Source of the DNA: Hyphomicrobiales bacterium
GTDB taxonomy: Bacteria > Pseudomonadota > Alphaproteobacteria > Rhizobiales > Rhizobiaceae
Direction of reading: 5' to 3'
DNA: 64,000 bases
Assembly: GCA_900465915.1 (NCBI GenBank)
Contig: UBKJ01000009.1
Span: 1 to 64,000 of the forward strand
In this document: positions 45,084 through 55,256 of the stretch, piece by piece
Position numbering within the stretch: the stretch's first letter is position 1
How the letters are laid out: each line of letters begins with the position of its first letter
The notes under the pieces: generated by a model
Seen by the model: the letters and a program-made list of their open reading frames with translations, nothing else
Told to the model about the DNA's origin: nothing
Databases searched by the model: none
Translations under genes and position numbers: made by a program

Positions 45084-45797
45084 TCAGGCCGCGAAATCGT
45101 GCGCCTTGCCCGGCGACAGCACCAGAACCTTTGTCTCGTCCTGGTCGGCCATCGCCTCGACGAACTTGTCGGCCGTGGCCTCGATCATCGGGAACGAGCC
45201 AAAATGGCACGGGATCGCCGTCTTGAAGTTCAGATAGCGCCGGCAGGCCAGCGCCGCCACCGCGCCGCCCATGGTGAAGCGGTCGCCCACTGGCACGATG
45301 CCGATCTCGGGCTGGTGCAATTCGTCGATCAGCGCCATGTCGGAGAAGATGTCGGTATCGCCCATGTGATAGAGCGTCGGCGCGTCGTCGAAATGGAACA
45401 CCAGCCCGTTCGGATTGCCGAGCGAATGGGTGATCCCGTTCTCGTCCGTCGCGGCCGAGGAATGCAGCGCGTTGACGAAGGTGACGGAAAAACCGTCCTG
45501 GAACAGCGTGCCGCCGGTGTTGCCCGGATCGATCTTCTCCACGCCCTGCCGGCCGAGCCAGGCCGCCACTTCCGGGTTGCAGATGACCTTCGCGCCGTGC
45601 TTTTTCGCGATGGCCGCCGTGTCGCCGACATGGTCGGCGTGGCCGTGGGTCAGCGCGATATGCGTGGCGCCGGCGGTGGCCGTGTCGAAGTCGACGCCCT
45701 TCGCGCCCGGATTGCCGTTGAGGAACGGATCGATCAGGATGACCGCCGAGCCGGTCTCGACCCGAAAGGCCGCATGGCCAAGCCAGGTGATTTTCAT
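45084..45797 (-). CDS. UPF0173 metal-dependent hydrolase
   Basis: A 237-residue metallo-beta-lactamase-fold protein. [14 protein letters not shown] at the N-terminus, the metal motif [18 protein letters not shown] and the late PCHFGSFPM histidine are as in the YtkL/UPF0173 family. The natural substrate is unknown. It has a consensus AAGGAG before ATG 45797 and is divergent from ruvX. Confidence 0.92.
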   Translation of the reverse strand: MKITWLGHAAFRVETGSAVILIDPFLNGNPGAKGVDFDTATAGATHIALTHGHADHVGDTAAIAKKHGAKVICNPEVAAWLGRQGVEKIDPGNTGGTLFQDGFSVTFVNALHSSAATDENGITHSLGNPNGLVFHFDDAPTLYHMGDTDIFSDMALIDELHQPEIGIVPVGDRFTMGGAVAALACRRYLNFKTAIPCHFGSFPMIEATADKFVEAMADQDETKVLVLSPGKAHDFAA

Positions 45798-45896
45798 TGG
45801 AAATTCTCCTTCGACATCGCTTTTATTCCCTGCAACAGATATGAGCCCAGGCAATCGAAGGCAATATAACAACCGTTCAAAATCGGATGAGGCGCC

Positions 45897-46379
45897 ATGG
45901 CCGTCATTGAAATCGAAGAGGTTCCGGCCCTGCTGCCGCCGGGGCGGACCGTCGCCGGGCTCGACCTCGGCACCAAGACCATCGGCCTCGCCGTCTCCGA
46001 CGCGGGCCTCTCCTTCGCGCATCCGCGTCCGGTGCTGAAACGGGTCAAGTTCACGCTCGACGCGCAGGTCCTGCTCAAGGCGCTCGACGCCGAGCGGGTC
46101 GGCGCGATCGTCATCGGCCTGCCGATGAACATGGACGGCAGCGCCGGCCCGCGCGTGCAGGCGACGCGCGCCTTCGTGCGCAGCATGCAGCCGCTGACCG
46201 ACCTGCCCTTCGTCTATTGGGACGAGCGGCTGTCGACGGTCGCGGCCGAACGGGCGCTGATCGGCATGGACGTGTCGCGCGGCAAGCGGGCCGAGCGCAT
46301 CGATTCGGCCGCCGCCGCCTTCATCCTGCAAGGCGCGCTGGACCGGCTGCGCACGCTCCGCGATCAGGCCGCCGGATAG
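45897..46379 (+). CDS. ruvX: Holliday junction resolvase-like RuvX (YqgF)
   Basis: A 160-residue RNase H-fold putative nuclease of the YqgF family, implicated in 16S rRNA processing and Holliday junction resolution. The acidic residues in [15 protein letters not shown] (first Asp), [19 protein letters not shown] and the late [12 protein letters not shown] are conserved. Its last 16 bases overlap the convergent aidB end. Confidence 0.93.
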   Translation: MAVIEIEEVPALLPPGRTVAGLDLGTKTIGLAVSDAGLSFAHPRPVLKRVKFTLDAQVLLKALDAERVGAIVIGLPMNMDGSAGPRVQATRAFVRSMQPLTDLPFVYWDERLSTVAAERALIGMDVSRGKRAERIDSAAAAFILQGALDRLRTLRDQAAG

Positions 46380-47989
46380 AGCGAATCGAGGATGCGGGCC
46401 GAATCGTGGCGCGCGTCGAGCATGCCGTAGGTGGTGCGCCACTGGCCGCCGAGCCGCGTGTCGACGAAGGCGTCGGCGATGTCGTCCGCGCCGATGCGGC
46501 GCAGTTCCGCCGCCGCCGCCGCGAAGGCGAGCTGCTCGGTCAGGAGCCGCGCCACGCCGGGGTCGCTCTGCGTCAGTTGCAGGGCGGCGCGCAGCACCTC
46601 GATGGTGCCCTGCCCGCGGGGGCCGAGTTCGCCGCCGATCCATTCCAGCACCTCGTCGAACAGCGCCGGCGCGCGGCCGAGGACGCGGGCCACGTCCAGC
46701 GCCATGACGTTGCCGGAGCCTTCCCAGATGGCGTTGACCGGGGCCTCGCGATAGAGCCGCGCCAGATTGCCCTCCTCGATATAGCCGTTGCCGCCCAGGC
46801 ACTCCATCGCCTCGTAGAGCAGCGCCGGGGCGATCTTGCAGGTCCAGTATTTGACCACCGGCGTCATGGCGCGGGCGAAGGCGGCCTCGGCGCGGTCGCC
46901 CGCCGCCATGTCGAAGGCGCGCGCGAGCCGCATGGACAGCGCCGTCGCCGCCGCCACGTCCAGCGCCATGTCGGCCAGCACCCGGCTCATCAGCGGCTGG
47001 GCGATCAGCTTCTCGCCGAAGACCGAGCGGTGGCGGGCGTGGTGCACGGCCTCGGCCAGCCCGGCGCGCATCAGCCCGGCGGAGGCCACCGCGCAGTCGA
47101 GCCGCGTCAGCGTGACCATGTCCATGATGGTCTTGACGCCCTCGCCCGGCGCGCCGACCAGCGCGGCCAGCACGCCGTCGAACTCCACCTCGGCCGAGGC
47201 GTTGGAGCGGTTGCCGAGCTTGTCCTTGAGGCGCTGGAACAGGAAGCCGTTCGCATCGCCCTCCGCCGTCAGCCGCGGCGCGAGGAAGCAGGACAGGCCC
47301 TCCCCGGTCTGCGCCAGCGTCAGGAACGCGTCGGACATCGGCGCGGACAGGAACCATTTGTGCCCCGTCAGCCGCCATGCGCCGTCGGCGGGCTCGGCCC
47401 GGGTGGTGTTGGCGCGCACGTCGGTGCCGCCCTGCTTCTCGGTCATGCCCATGCCCAGCGTCACGCCGGCCTTGGCCATGGCGGGGCGCTGCGCGGAATC
47501 GTATTTGCGCGACAAGATCTGCGGCGACCATTCCTTGTAGAGCTCGGGCGCGGCCATCAGCGCGGCGAGCGAGGCGTTGGTCATGGTCAGCGGGCAGAGA
47601 TGCCCGGCCTCGAGCTGTGCGGTCAGGTAGAAGCGGCTGGCGCGGGCCTGGTGGCGGCGGCCGGCCTCGGCGGCGTTGTCCTCCCAGATCGAGCAATGCA
47701 GCCCATGCGCGATGGAGCGGCGCATCAGCGCGTGATAGGCGGGGTGATAGTCCACCACGTCGAGGCGGCGGCCCTGCCGGTCGTGGGTGCGCAGCTTCGG
47801 GGTCTCGCTATTGGCCAGCCGCGCCAGGTCCTGCGCCTCCGCCGACAGCACGAAGCGCCCCGCCTGCTCCAGCTCGCCATGCAGCTCCTTCGGGAAACGC
47901 GCCGTGATCTGCATCATCAGCGGGTCGCCCAGATAGGCGTTCTCGCCCGTCAGCGGCGGCGTCTGGTTGGTCACGTCATGGGTTTTCAC
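46364..47989 (-). CDS. aidB: AidB-like acyl-CoA dehydrogenase
   Basis: A 541-residue flavoprotein of the AidB branch of acyl-CoA dehydrogenases. [15 protein letters not shown] (FAD region), [13 protein letters not shown], the central [15 protein letters not shown] and [11 protein letters not shown] are characteristic; the C-terminal helical extension (about residues 450-541) is AidB-specific. In E. coli AidB is part of the adaptive response to alkylation and binds DNA; relatives may have ordinary dehydrogenase activity. No other alkylation-repair genes are nearby. Confidence 0.9.
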   Translation of the reverse strand: MKTHDVTNQTPPLTGENAYLGDPLMMQITARFPKELHGELEQAGRFVLSAEAQDLARLANSETPKLRTHDRQGRRLDVVDYHPAYHALMRRSIAHGLHCSIWEDNAAEAGRRHQARASRFYLTAQLEAGHLCPLTMTNASLAALMAAPELYKEWSPQILSRKYDSAQRPAMAKAGVTLGMGMTEKQGGTDVRANTTRAEPADGAWRLTGHKWFLSAPMSDAFLTLAQTGEGLSCFLAPRLTAEGDANGFLFQRLKDKLGNRSNASAEVEFDGVLAALVGAPGEGVKTIMDMVTLTRLDCAVASAGLMRAGLAEAVHHARHRSVFGEKLIAQPLMSRVLADMALDVAAATALSMRLARAFDMAAGDRAEAAFARAMTPVVKYWTCKIAPALLYEAMECLGGNGYIEEGNLARLYREAPVNAIWEGSGNVMALDVARVLGRAPALFDEVLEWIGGELGPRGQGTIEVLRAALQLTQSDPGVARLLTEQLAFAAAAAELRRIGADDIADAFVDTRLGGQWRTTYGMLDARHDSARILDSLYPAA

Positions 47990-48181
47990 AGGCGGGATTC
48001 CGTATTGGCGTTCGGGGCGGAGGTTCGGGTCACTCTAAACCTCTTGCATTGCATTTGCTAAAATTTTCCCACCCGCGCCGATTTCGCGCGCGGCTCAGCA
48101 GGTTTTTCTTTGGGATTCGACGCGCGGCATAGTAAGGACGGTTGCGGGGCCGACGCTCCAGTCCTATAGGGGTGTCTTGCC

Positions 48182-49141
48182 ATGACAAAACAACCGGCCT
48201 CTCCGCTTTTCCCCCACCGCCACCTGCTCGGCATCAAGGGGCTTTCGCCCCTGGACATTCTTCATCTGCTCGACCTCGCCGATCAGGAGATCGCCGTCTC
48301 GCGCCAGTCCGAGAAGAAAAAGTCCGTGCTGCGCGGCCGCACCCAGATCAACCTCTTCTTCGAAGCCTCGACGCGGACGCAGTCCTCCTTCGAGCTGGCC
48401 GGCAAGCGGCTCGGGGCCGACGTGATGAACATGTCGGTCGGCAATTCCTCGGTGAAGAAGGGCGAGACGCTCATCGACACCGCGATGACGCTCAACGCCA
48501 TGCAGCCCGACATATTGGTCATCCGCCACGCCTCCGCCGGCGCCGCGGCGCTTCTCGCGCAGAAGGTCGGCTGCTCGGTGGTCAACGCCGGCGACGGCGC
48601 GCATGAGCATCCGACGCAGGCGCTTCTCGACGCGCTGACCATCCGCCGCGCCAAGGGCCATATCGAGGGCCTGACGGTAGCGATCTGCGGCGACGTGCTG
48701 CATTCGCGCGTGGCGCGCTCCAACATCCTGCTGCTGAACGCGCTCGGCGCGCGGGTGCGGGTGGTCGCGCCCTCGACGCTCTTGCCCTCCGGCATCGCCG
48801 ACATGAGCGTCGAGGTGTTCAACACGATGGAGCAAGGGCTCAGGGACGCCGACGTGGTGATGATGCTGCGCCTGCAGCGCGAGCGCATGGCCGGGGCCTT
48901 CGTGCCCTCGGTGCGCGAATATTTCCGCTTCCACGGCCTCGACCGCGACAAGCTGAAATACGCCAGGCCCGACGCGCTGGTCATGCATCCCGGCCCGATG
49001 AATCGCGGCGTCGAGATCGCCTCGGACGTCGCCGACGGGCCGCAATCGATGATCCAGAACCAGGTCGAGATGGGCGTCGCCGTCCGCATGGCGGTGATGG
49101 AGGCGCTGCTCGATCCGCGGCGCGCGGGAGAACAGGCATGA
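48182..49141 (+). CDS. pyrB: Aspartate carbamoyltransferase catalytic subunit PyrB
   Basis: A 319-residue enzyme for the first committed step of pyrimidine synthesis. The carbamoyl phosphate loop [41 protein letters not shown] and [12 protein letters not shown] are conserved. No regulatory pyrI is present; instead a dihydroorotase-like gene follows with an ATGA overlap, consistent with a PyrB-PyrX assembly. Confidence 0.97.
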   Translation: MTKQPASPLFPHRHLLGIKGLSPLDILHLLDLADQEIAVSRQSEKKKSVLRGRTQINLFFEASTRTQSSFELAGKRLGADVMNMSVGNSSVKKGETLIDTAMTLNAMQPDILVIRHASAGAAALLAQKVGCSVVNAGDGAHEHPTQALLDALTIRRAKGHIEGLTVAICGDVLHSRVARSNILLLNALGARVRVVAPSTLLPSGIADMSVEVFNTMEQGLRDADVVMMLRLQRERMAGAFVPSVREYFRFHGLDRDKLKYARPDALVMHPGPMNRGVEIASDVADGPQSMIQNQVEMGVAVRMAVMEALLDPRRAGEQA

Positions 49142-50424
49142 GCGCGATCCTTTTTGAAAATGCGCGGATCGTCGATCCCTCGCGCGGCCTCGACGAAACC
49201 GGAAGCGTGCTGGTCGAGAATGGTAAAATCGTCGCCGCCGGGGCCGACGCCCGCAACCAGGGCGCGCCGGAAGGGGCGGAGGTCGTCGACCTGCGCGGCC
49301 TCGCCGTGCTGCCGGGCCTGGTCGACGCGCGCGTCTTCGTCGGCGAGCCCGGCGAGGAACATCGCGAGACCATCGCTTCCGCCAGCCGCGCGGCGGCGGC
49401 CGGCGGCGTCACCTCCTTCATCATGATGCCCGACACCGACCCGGTGATCGACGACGTGGCGCTGGTCGAGTTCGTCAAGCGCACGGCGCGCGACACGGCC
49501 ATCGTCAACGTCCATCCCGCCGCCGCCGTCACGCGCGGCCTCAAGGGCGAGGAGATGACCGAGTTCGGCCTCTTGCGCGACGCCGGCGCGGTGGCCTTCA
49601 GCGAGGGCCGCCACAGCATCGCCAACACGCAAGTGATGCGCCGCGCGCTGACCTATGCGCGCGACTTCGACGCGGTGATCGCCTGCGAGACGCGCGATCC
49701 CTATCTCGGCGCGAACGGCGTCATGAACGAGGGTCTGTTCGCAAGCTGGCTCGGCCTGTCCGGCAGCCCGCGCGAGGCGGAGGTGATCCCGCTGGAGCGC
49801 GATTTGCGGCTCGCAGCCCTCACCAACAGCCGCTACCATGCGGCGCAGCTTTCCTGCGCCATGTCGGCCGACGCGGTGCGCCGCGCCAAGGAGCGCGGCG
49901 TCAAGGTCACGGCCGGAATATCGATCAACCACCTGTCGCTGAACGAGAACGACATCGGCGAGTTCCGCACCTTCTTCCGCCTGTCGCCGCCGCTGCGCTC
50001 CGAGGAGGACCGGCTGGCCATGGTGCAGGCGCTCAAGGACGGCGCGCTCGACATCGTCGTCTCGGCGCACGATCCGCAGGACGTCGACACCAAGCGCCTG
50101 CCCTTCGCCGACGCCGAGGCCGGCGCGATCGGGCTGGAGACATTGCTGGGCGCGGCCCTGCGCCTGCATCACAACGACAGCGTGCCGCTGCTGCGCCTCG
50201 TGGAGGTTCTCTCCACCGCGCCGGCCAAGATCTTCGGCCTTGACGCCGGCACGCTGAAACCCGGCGCGCGCGCCGACCTCGCCGTCGTCGACCTCGACGA
50301 GCCGTGGGTGGTGCGCGAGCAGGACCTGCATTCGCTGTCCAAGAACAGCTGCTTCGAAAGCGCGCGCTTCCAGGGCCGCGTCGTGCGCACCATCGTCGGC
50401 GGCAAGACCGTCTATTCGGCGTAG
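49138..50424 (+). CDS. pyrX: Dihydroorotase-like protein, probably non-catalytic (PyrX type)
   Basis: A 428-residue amidohydrolase-fold protein aligned end to end with dihydroorotase. The metal motif D-x-H-x-H-x-R-E-P-G reads [10 protein letters not shown] here: both histidines are gone (about residues 63-72). The second metal region reads [19 protein letters not shown] without its histidine, although [11 protein letters not shown] and SAHDPQD are retained. Such proteins partner PyrB as inactive scaffolds (PyrX or PyrC-prime), so a true dihydroorotase must be encoded elsewhere. Coupled to pyrB by ATGA at 49138. Confidence 0.88.
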   Translation: MSAILFENARIVDPSRGLDETGSVLVENGKIVAAGADARNQGAPEGAEVVDLRGLAVLPGLVDARVFVGEPGEEHRETIASASRAAAAGGVTSFIMMPDTDPVIDDVALVEFVKRTARDTAIVNVHPAAAVTRGLKGEEMTEFGLLRDAGAVAFSEGRHSIANTQVMRRALTYARDFDAVIACETRDPYLGANGVMNEGLFASWLGLSGSPREAEVIPLERDLRLAALTNSRYHAAQLSCAMSADAVRRAKERGVKVTAGISINHLSLNENDIGEFRTFFRLSPPLRSEEDRLAMVQALKDGALDIVVSAHDPQDVDTKRLPFADAEAGAIGLETLLGAALRLHHNDSVPLLRLVEVLSTAPAKIFGLDAGTLKPGARADLAVVDLDEPWVVREQDLHSLSKNSCFESARFQGRVVRTIVGGKTVYSA

Positions 50425-50434
50425 AGGGAAATCC

Positions 50435-51040
50435 ATGGGCGGAACGGACCTTTTCACTCTCGCGGCCCTCGCCGCCCTGATCTTCGGCTATCTGCTCGGC
50501 TCGATCCCCTTCGGGCTGCTCCTGACCCGCATGGCGGGGCTGGGCGACGTGCGGTCGATCGGCTCCGGCAATATCGGCGCCACCAACGTGCTGCGCACCG
50601 GCAACAAGAAGCTCGCCGCCGCCACGCTGATCCTCGACGCGCTCAAGGGGACGGCGGCGGTGCTGATCGCCGGGCGCTACGGCGAGCCGGCGGCGCTGGC
50701 GGCCGGCCTCGGCGCCTTCCTCGGCCATTTGTTTCCGGTCTGGATCGGCTTCAAGGGAGGCAAGGGCGTCGCCACCTATCTCGGCGTGCTGATCGGCCTC
50801 GCCTGGCCCGGCGCGCTGGTCTTCGCCGCCGTCTGGATCGTCTCGGCGCTGCTGACGCGCTATTCGTCGCTGTCGGCGCTGATCGCCTGCGCGCTCGTGC
50901 CGGTGGCGCTTTATTTCAAGGGCGACCACGCCGTGGCAGGGCTGTTCGTGCTGCTGTCCGTGCTGGTCTTCGTCAAGCACAAGGCCAATATCGCCCGGCT
51001 CATCAACGGGACCGAAAGCCGGATCGGGTCCAAGGGATGA
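50435..51040 (+). CDS. plsY: Acyl-phosphate glycerol-3-phosphate acyltransferase PlsY
   Basis: A 201-residue inner-membrane enzyme making lysophosphatidic acid from acyl-phosphate. [13 protein letters not shown], the signature [37 protein letters not shown] and five hydrophobic helices are as expected. It follows pyrX by ten bases with AGAGGG upstream and overlaps dprA by four bases. Confidence 0.95.
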   Translation: MGGTDLFTLAALAALIFGYLLGSIPFGLLLTRMAGLGDVRSIGSGNIGATNVLRTGNKKLAAATLILDALKGTAAVLIAGRYGEPAALAAGLGAFLGHLFPVWIGFKGGKGVATYLGVLIGLAWPGALVFAAVWIVSALLTRYSSLSALIACALVPVALYFKGDHAVAGLFVLLSVLVFVKHKANIARLINGTESRIGSKG

Positions 51041-52200
51041 CGCGGGGCGCGAATTCTGGATCGGGAATTCGCCTCACCGACCGCCAGCGGCTCAACTGGC
51101 TGCGCCTCATCCGCACCGAGAATATCGGCGCGGCGACCTTTCGCGACCTCATCCTCTTCTGCGGCTCGGCGGCCAACGCCATCGACATGCTGCCGGAACT
51201 GCACATCCGCGGCGGCGCGAACCGCCCCATCCGCCTCGCGCCCCTGCACGAGGCCGAGCGCGAAATGGAGGCCATCGCCCGCAGCGGCGCGCGGCTGGTC
51301 GGCATGGGCGAGCCGGACTATCCGCCGCAGCTCAAGGCCTGCGAGACCCCGCCGCCGCTCTTGATCGTCAAGGGCGGGGCGGAGGTGTTCCGCAAGCCGC
51401 CGGTGGCCGTCGTCGGCTCCCGCAACGCCTCCGTGGTCGGCGCGCGCTTCACCGAAAGGCTGGCGCGCGACCTGGGCGAAGCCGGCTTCGCGGTGATCTC
51501 CGGCCTCGCGCGCGGCGTCGACGCGGCGGCGCACCGGGCGAGCCTCGCGACCGGCACGGTGGCGGTGCTGGCCGGCGGGCTGGACCGGCCCTACCCGCCC
51601 GAGAACCTGCCGCTCTACCGCGCCATTCCCGAGGCGGGCGGCGCGCTGGTCACCGAAATGCCGATGGGCGCGGAACCCCGCGCCCGCGATTTTCCGCGCC
51701 GCAACCGAATCATCGCCGGCCTGTCGCTCGGCCTCGTCGTGGTGGAGGCGGCCGAACGCTCCGGCTCGCTGATCAGCGCCCGCATGGCCGGCGAGATGGG
51801 CCGCACCGTCTTCGCCGTGCCGGGCTCGCCCATGGACCCGCGCGCCCGCGGCGCGAACCTGCTGCTGAAACAGGGCGCGACGCTGGTGACCGGGGCCGAG
51901 GACGTGATCGAGGCGCTGAACCCGCTGATCGCGCCGCAGCGCCCCGCGCCCGATCAGCCGGATTTGCTTACGGCGATCGAGGAGGAAGCGGCGCTGGCCC
52001 CCATCGCCACCGACCGGGACCGCGACCGCGTCGTCGACGCGCTCGGCCCCGTGCCGGTCGACGTCGACATGCTGACGCAGCATACGGGCGTGGCGCCGGC
52101 CTCGATCCAGCTCATCCTTCTGGAGCTGGACCTGGCGGGCAAGCTCTCGCGCTATCCGGGGAACCGCGTCGCGCTCAGCGAGACGCCCGATTGGACATAG
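51037..52200 (+). CDS. dprA: DNA-processing protein DprA
   Basis: A 387-residue single-stranded-DNA-binding protein loading RecA during natural transformation. An N-terminal helical (SAM-like) domain is followed by the Rossmann-like core with [44 protein letters not shown] and [12 protein letters not shown], and a C-terminal winged-helix domain (about 320-387). The ATG overlaps the plsY stop. Its 3' end overlaps the small convergent gene at 52175. Confidence 0.94.
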   Translation: MTRGANSGSGIRLTDRQRLNWLRLIRTENIGAATFRDLILFCGSAANAIDMLPELHIRGGANRPIRLAPLHEAEREMEAIARSGARLVGMGEPDYPPQLKACETPPPLLIVKGGAEVFRKPPVAVVGSRNASVVGARFTERLARDLGEAGFAVISGLARGVDAAAHRASLATGTVAVLAGGLDRPYPPENLPLYRAIPEAGGALVTEMPMGAEPRARDFPRRNRIIAGLSLGLVVVEAAERSGSLISARMAGEMGRTVFAVPGSPMDPRARGANLLLKQGATLVTGAEDVIEALNPLIAPQRPAPDQPDLLTAIEEEAALAPIATDRDRDRVVDALGPVPVDVDMLTQHTGVAPASIQLILLELDLAGKLSRYPGNRVALSETPDWT

Positions 52201-52378
52201 GAATTTCGTCGGCGCCGGGCGAATTCTCCTCCAGCCGGTCGCTGGCCTCCTCGCGCGCCATCTCGATCATGTAGGCGAGCAGCGGATTGTCCGTCTCCTT
52301 CGCCATTTTCGTCAATTGTCCCAGCATCTGCTTGATATAAAGCAATGTCTCGCGCTTGTTCATTTCCGGTTGCGTCAT
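52175..52378 (-). CDS. Small conserved-looking hypothetical protein (67 aa)
   Basis: A 67-residue, mostly helical protein beginning MTQPEMNKRETLLYIKQML and continuing LTKMAKETDNPLLAYMIEMAREEASDRLEE. The pattern resembles short uncharacterised helical proteins widespread in Hyphomicrobiales, but I can assign no function. The last 26 bases overlap the dprA end on the other strand. Start at ATG 52378 rather than upstream in-frame ATGs, because sequence character changes there. An AT-rich promoter-like region (52440-52500) lies between it and topA. Confidence 0.65.
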   Translation of the reverse strand: MTQPEMNKRETLLYIKQMLGQLTKMAKETDNPLLAYMIEMAREEASDRLEENSPGADEIPMSNRASR

Positions 52379-52610
52379 CTTCGCCCGTCCGTTCCTGAAA
52401 ACCGACATGCGCGGCGGAATCACGCGCATGCTCCCCATCGCAACTCTACCAAAGGATTTAAGTTTCTCAATAGCAATTTATAGTTGTATTTGGGGAATTT
52501 TATCCGCGCGCTCTTGACCAAAGCCCGCCCGCTGTTCATGTGGAAGGCAATTTGTTCCCGCGCCGCCCGCCCTTCCGGCGGCCGAACGGCGCGAATTTAG
52601 GCTGCCTTAC

Positions 52611-55253
52611 ATGAACGTCGTCGTCGTCGAATCGCCTGCCAAGGCCAAGACCATCAACAAATATCTCGGCTCGAACTACAAGGTTCTGGCCTCCTTCGGC
52701 CATGTGCGCGACCTGCCGGCCAAGGACGGCTCGGTGCGCCCGGACGAGGATTTCGCCATGTCGTGGGAGGTGGACAGCAACTCCTCCAAGCGGCTGTCCG
52801 ACATCGTCAAGGCGCTGAAGGAGTCCGACGGCCTCATTCTGGCGACCGACCCGGATCGCGAGGGCGAGGCCATTTCCTGGCACGTGCTGGAAGTGCTGCG
52901 GCAGAAGAAGGCTCTCGCCGGCAAGACCGTGCAGCGCGTGGCCTTCAACGCCATCACCAAGAAGGCGGTGCTCGACGCCATCGCCCAACCGCGCGATATC
53001 GACGAGCCGCTGGTGGACGCCTATCTGGCGCGCCGCGCGCTCGATTATCTGGTCGGCTTCACGCTGTCGCCGGTGCTGTGGCGCAAGCTGCCGGGCGCGC
53101 GCTCGGCCGGCCGCGTGCAGTCGGTGGCGCTGCGCCTCGTCTGCGACCGCGAGGCCGAGATCGAGCGCTTCGTCCGTGAGGAATACTGGAACATCGCCGC
53201 CATCCTGAAGACGCCGCGCGACGACGCCTTCACCGCCCGCCTCACCGCGCTGGACGGCAAGCGCCTCGGCAAGCTCGACATCAAGAACGGCGAGCAGGCC
53301 GGCTCCATCAAGGCGATGCTGGAGAGCGCCAGCTTCAAGGCCGTCTCGGTCGAGGCTAAGCCGACCAAGCGCAATCCCGGCCCGCCCTTCACCACCTCCA
53401 CCTTGCAGCAGGCGGCGTCGGGCCAGCTCGGCTTCTCGGCCTCGCGCACCATGCAGGTGGCGCAGCGGCTCTATGAAGGCGTCGACATCGGCGGCGAGAC
53501 GGCTGGCCTCATCACCTATATGCGTACCGACGGCGTGCAGATGGCCCCCGAGGCGATCAACGCCGCCCGCGACGCCATCGGCAAGAGTTTTGGCGCGAAA
53601 TACGTGCCGGAAAAGCCGCGCTACTATTCCAGCAAGGCCAAGAACGCGCAGGAAGCGCACGAGGCGATCCGCCCGACCGATTTCTCGCGCCATCCCAAGG
53701 ACGTGCGCGGCTTCCTCGATCCCGATCAGGCGCGGCTTTACGAACTGATCTGGAAGCGCGCCATCGCCAGCCAGATGCAGGCCGCCGATATCGAGCGCAC
53801 CACGGTCGACATTGAGGCGACCAGCGGCTCCCGCACGGCCATGCTGCGCGCCACCGGCTCGGTGACGAAATTCGACGGCTTCCTCGCCGCCTATATGGAC
53901 CATCGCGAGGAAGAGGACGACGACGAGGACAGCGCCAAGCTGCCGGAAATCCGCTCCGGCGAGGCGCTGGCGCGCGAGAAGATCGACGCCACCCAGCACT
54001 CGACCGAACCGCCGCCGCGCTATTCGGAAGCCACGCTCATCAAGAAGATGGAGGAGTTGGGCATCGGCCGGCCGTCCACCTACGCCGCCACGCTCGCCAC
54101 GCTGCGCGACCGCGAATATATTATCATCGACAAGCGCAAGCTGATCCCGGAGGCCAAGGGCCGTCTGGTCACCGCCTTCCTCGAAAGCTTCTTCGAGCGC
54201 TATGTCGAATACGATTTCACGGCGGATCTGGAGGAGAAGCTCGACCTCATCTCCGACGGCAAATTGTCGTGGAAGGACGTGCTGCGCGATTTCTGGCGCG
54301 ACTTCTCCGGCTCGGTCGACGACATCAAGGAATTGCGCGTCACCAACGTGCTCGACGCGCTGAACGAGGAACTGGCCCCGCTGGTGTTCCCGGCGCGCGA
54401 GGACGGCGGCGATCCCCGCGCCTGCCCCACCTGCGGCACCGGCACGCTGTCGCTCAAGCTCGGCAAATACGGCGCTTTCGTCGGCTGCTCCAACTACCCG
54501 GAATGCAAATACACCCGGCAGCTCGGCGGCGACGCCAATGGCGAGGCCTCGGCCGCGGACGAGCCGAAGTCGCTCGGCAAGGACCCGTTCACCGGCGAGG
54601 AAATCACCGCGCGCACCGGCCGTTTCGGCCCCTATATCCAGCGCGGCGAAGGCAAGGAGGCCAAGCGCGCCAGCCTGCCCAAGGGTTGGACGCTCGACAC
54701 GATCGACCATGAAAAGGCGGTGGCGCTCTTGTCGCTGCCGCGCGACATCGGCCAGCATCCCGAGACCGGCAAGATGATCTCCGCCGGCATCGGCCGCTAC
54801 GGTCCCTATGTCAGCCATGATGGAACCTTCGCCAATCTGGAGAACGCCGAGGAAGTGTTCTCCGTCGGCCTCAACCGCGCCGTGTCGGTGCTGGCCGACA
54901 AGCAGTCGAAGGGCGGCGGACGCGGGCGCTCCACGCCGGCGGCGCTGGCGACCTTGGGCGATCATCCGGACGGCGGCGCGATCACCGTGCGCGACGGCCG
55001 CTACGGGCCCTATGTCAATTGGGGCAAGGTCAACGCGACGCTGCCCAAGGGCAAGGACCCGGCCAGCGTGACCATGGAAGAGGCGCTGGCGCTGATCGCC
55101 GCCAAGGGCGGTTCGGCCAAGGCCAAGAAGGCCCCCGCCCGCAAGGCCGCTACTGAAAAGAAGACGGCCGAGAAAAAGGCCCCCGCGAAGAAAGCCACCG
55201 CCAGGAAGCCGGCGGCGAAATCGAAGGCCAAAGCCGAGGCGGCAGAGGAGTAG
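52611..55253 (+). CDS. topA: DNA topoisomerase I TopA
   Basis: An 880-residue type IA topoisomerase relaxing negative supercoils. The TOPRIM domain has ESPAKAKTINKYLG and ATDPDREGEAISWH; the active-site tyrosine is in LITYMRTDGV; one C4 zinc finger (CPTCGTGTLSL ... CSNYPECKYTRQL) is followed by repeated glycine/aromatic C-terminal modules (GRFGPYIQ, GRYGPYVSH, GRYGPYVNW). The last 50 residues are a Lys/Ala-rich tail that probably adds nonspecific DNA binding. rnr follows three bases later. Confidence 0.97.
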   Translation: MNVVVVESPAKAKTINKYLGSNYKVLASFGHVRDLPAKDGSVRPDEDFAMSWEVDSNSSKRLSDIVKALKESDGLILATDPDREGEAISWHVLEVLRQKKALAGKTVQRVAFNAITKKAVLDAIAQPRDIDEPLVDAYLARRALDYLVGFTLSPVLWRKLPGARSAGRVQSVALRLVCDREAEIERFVREEYWNIAAILKTPRDDAFTARLTALDGKRLGKLDIKNGEQAGSIKAMLESASFKAVSVEAKPTKRNPGPPFTTSTLQQAASGQLGFSASRTMQVAQRLYEGVDIGGETAGLITYMRTDGVQMAPEAINAARDAIGKSFGAKYVPEKPRYYSSKAKNAQEAHEAIRPTDFSRHPKDVRGFLDPDQARLYELIWKRAIASQMQAADIERTTVDIEATSGSRTAMLRATGSVTKFDGFLAAYMDHREEEDDDEDSAKLPEIRSGEALAREKIDATQHSTEPPPRYSEATLIKKMEELGIGRPSTYAATLATLRDREYIIIDKRKLIPEAKGRLVTAFLESFFERYVEYDFTADLEEKLDLISDGKLSWKDVLRDFWRDFSGSVDDIKELRVTNVLDALNEELAPLVFPAREDGGDPRACPTCGTGTLSLKLGKYGAFVGCSNYPECKYTRQLGGDANGEASAADEPKSLGKDPFTGEEITARTGRFGPYIQRGEGKEAKRASLPKGWTLDTIDHEKAVALLSLPRDIGQHPETGKMISAGIGRYGPYVSHDGTFANLENAEEVFSVGLNRAVSVLADKQSKGGGRGRSTPAALATLGDHPDGGAITVRDGRYGPYVNWGKVNATLPKGKDPASVTMEEALALIAAKGGSAKAKKAPARKAATEKKTAEKKAPAKKATARKPAAKSKAKAEAAEE

Positions 55254-55256
55254 CAA

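Noticed and set aside
49138..50424. Catalytic dihydroorotase PyrC
   Set aside because: The essential His-x-His metal motif is missing, so a non-catalytic PyrX role is preferred.
52536..55256. 906-codon open frame antisense to topA
   Set aside because: Shadow of topA; no recognisable domains, and topA is certain.
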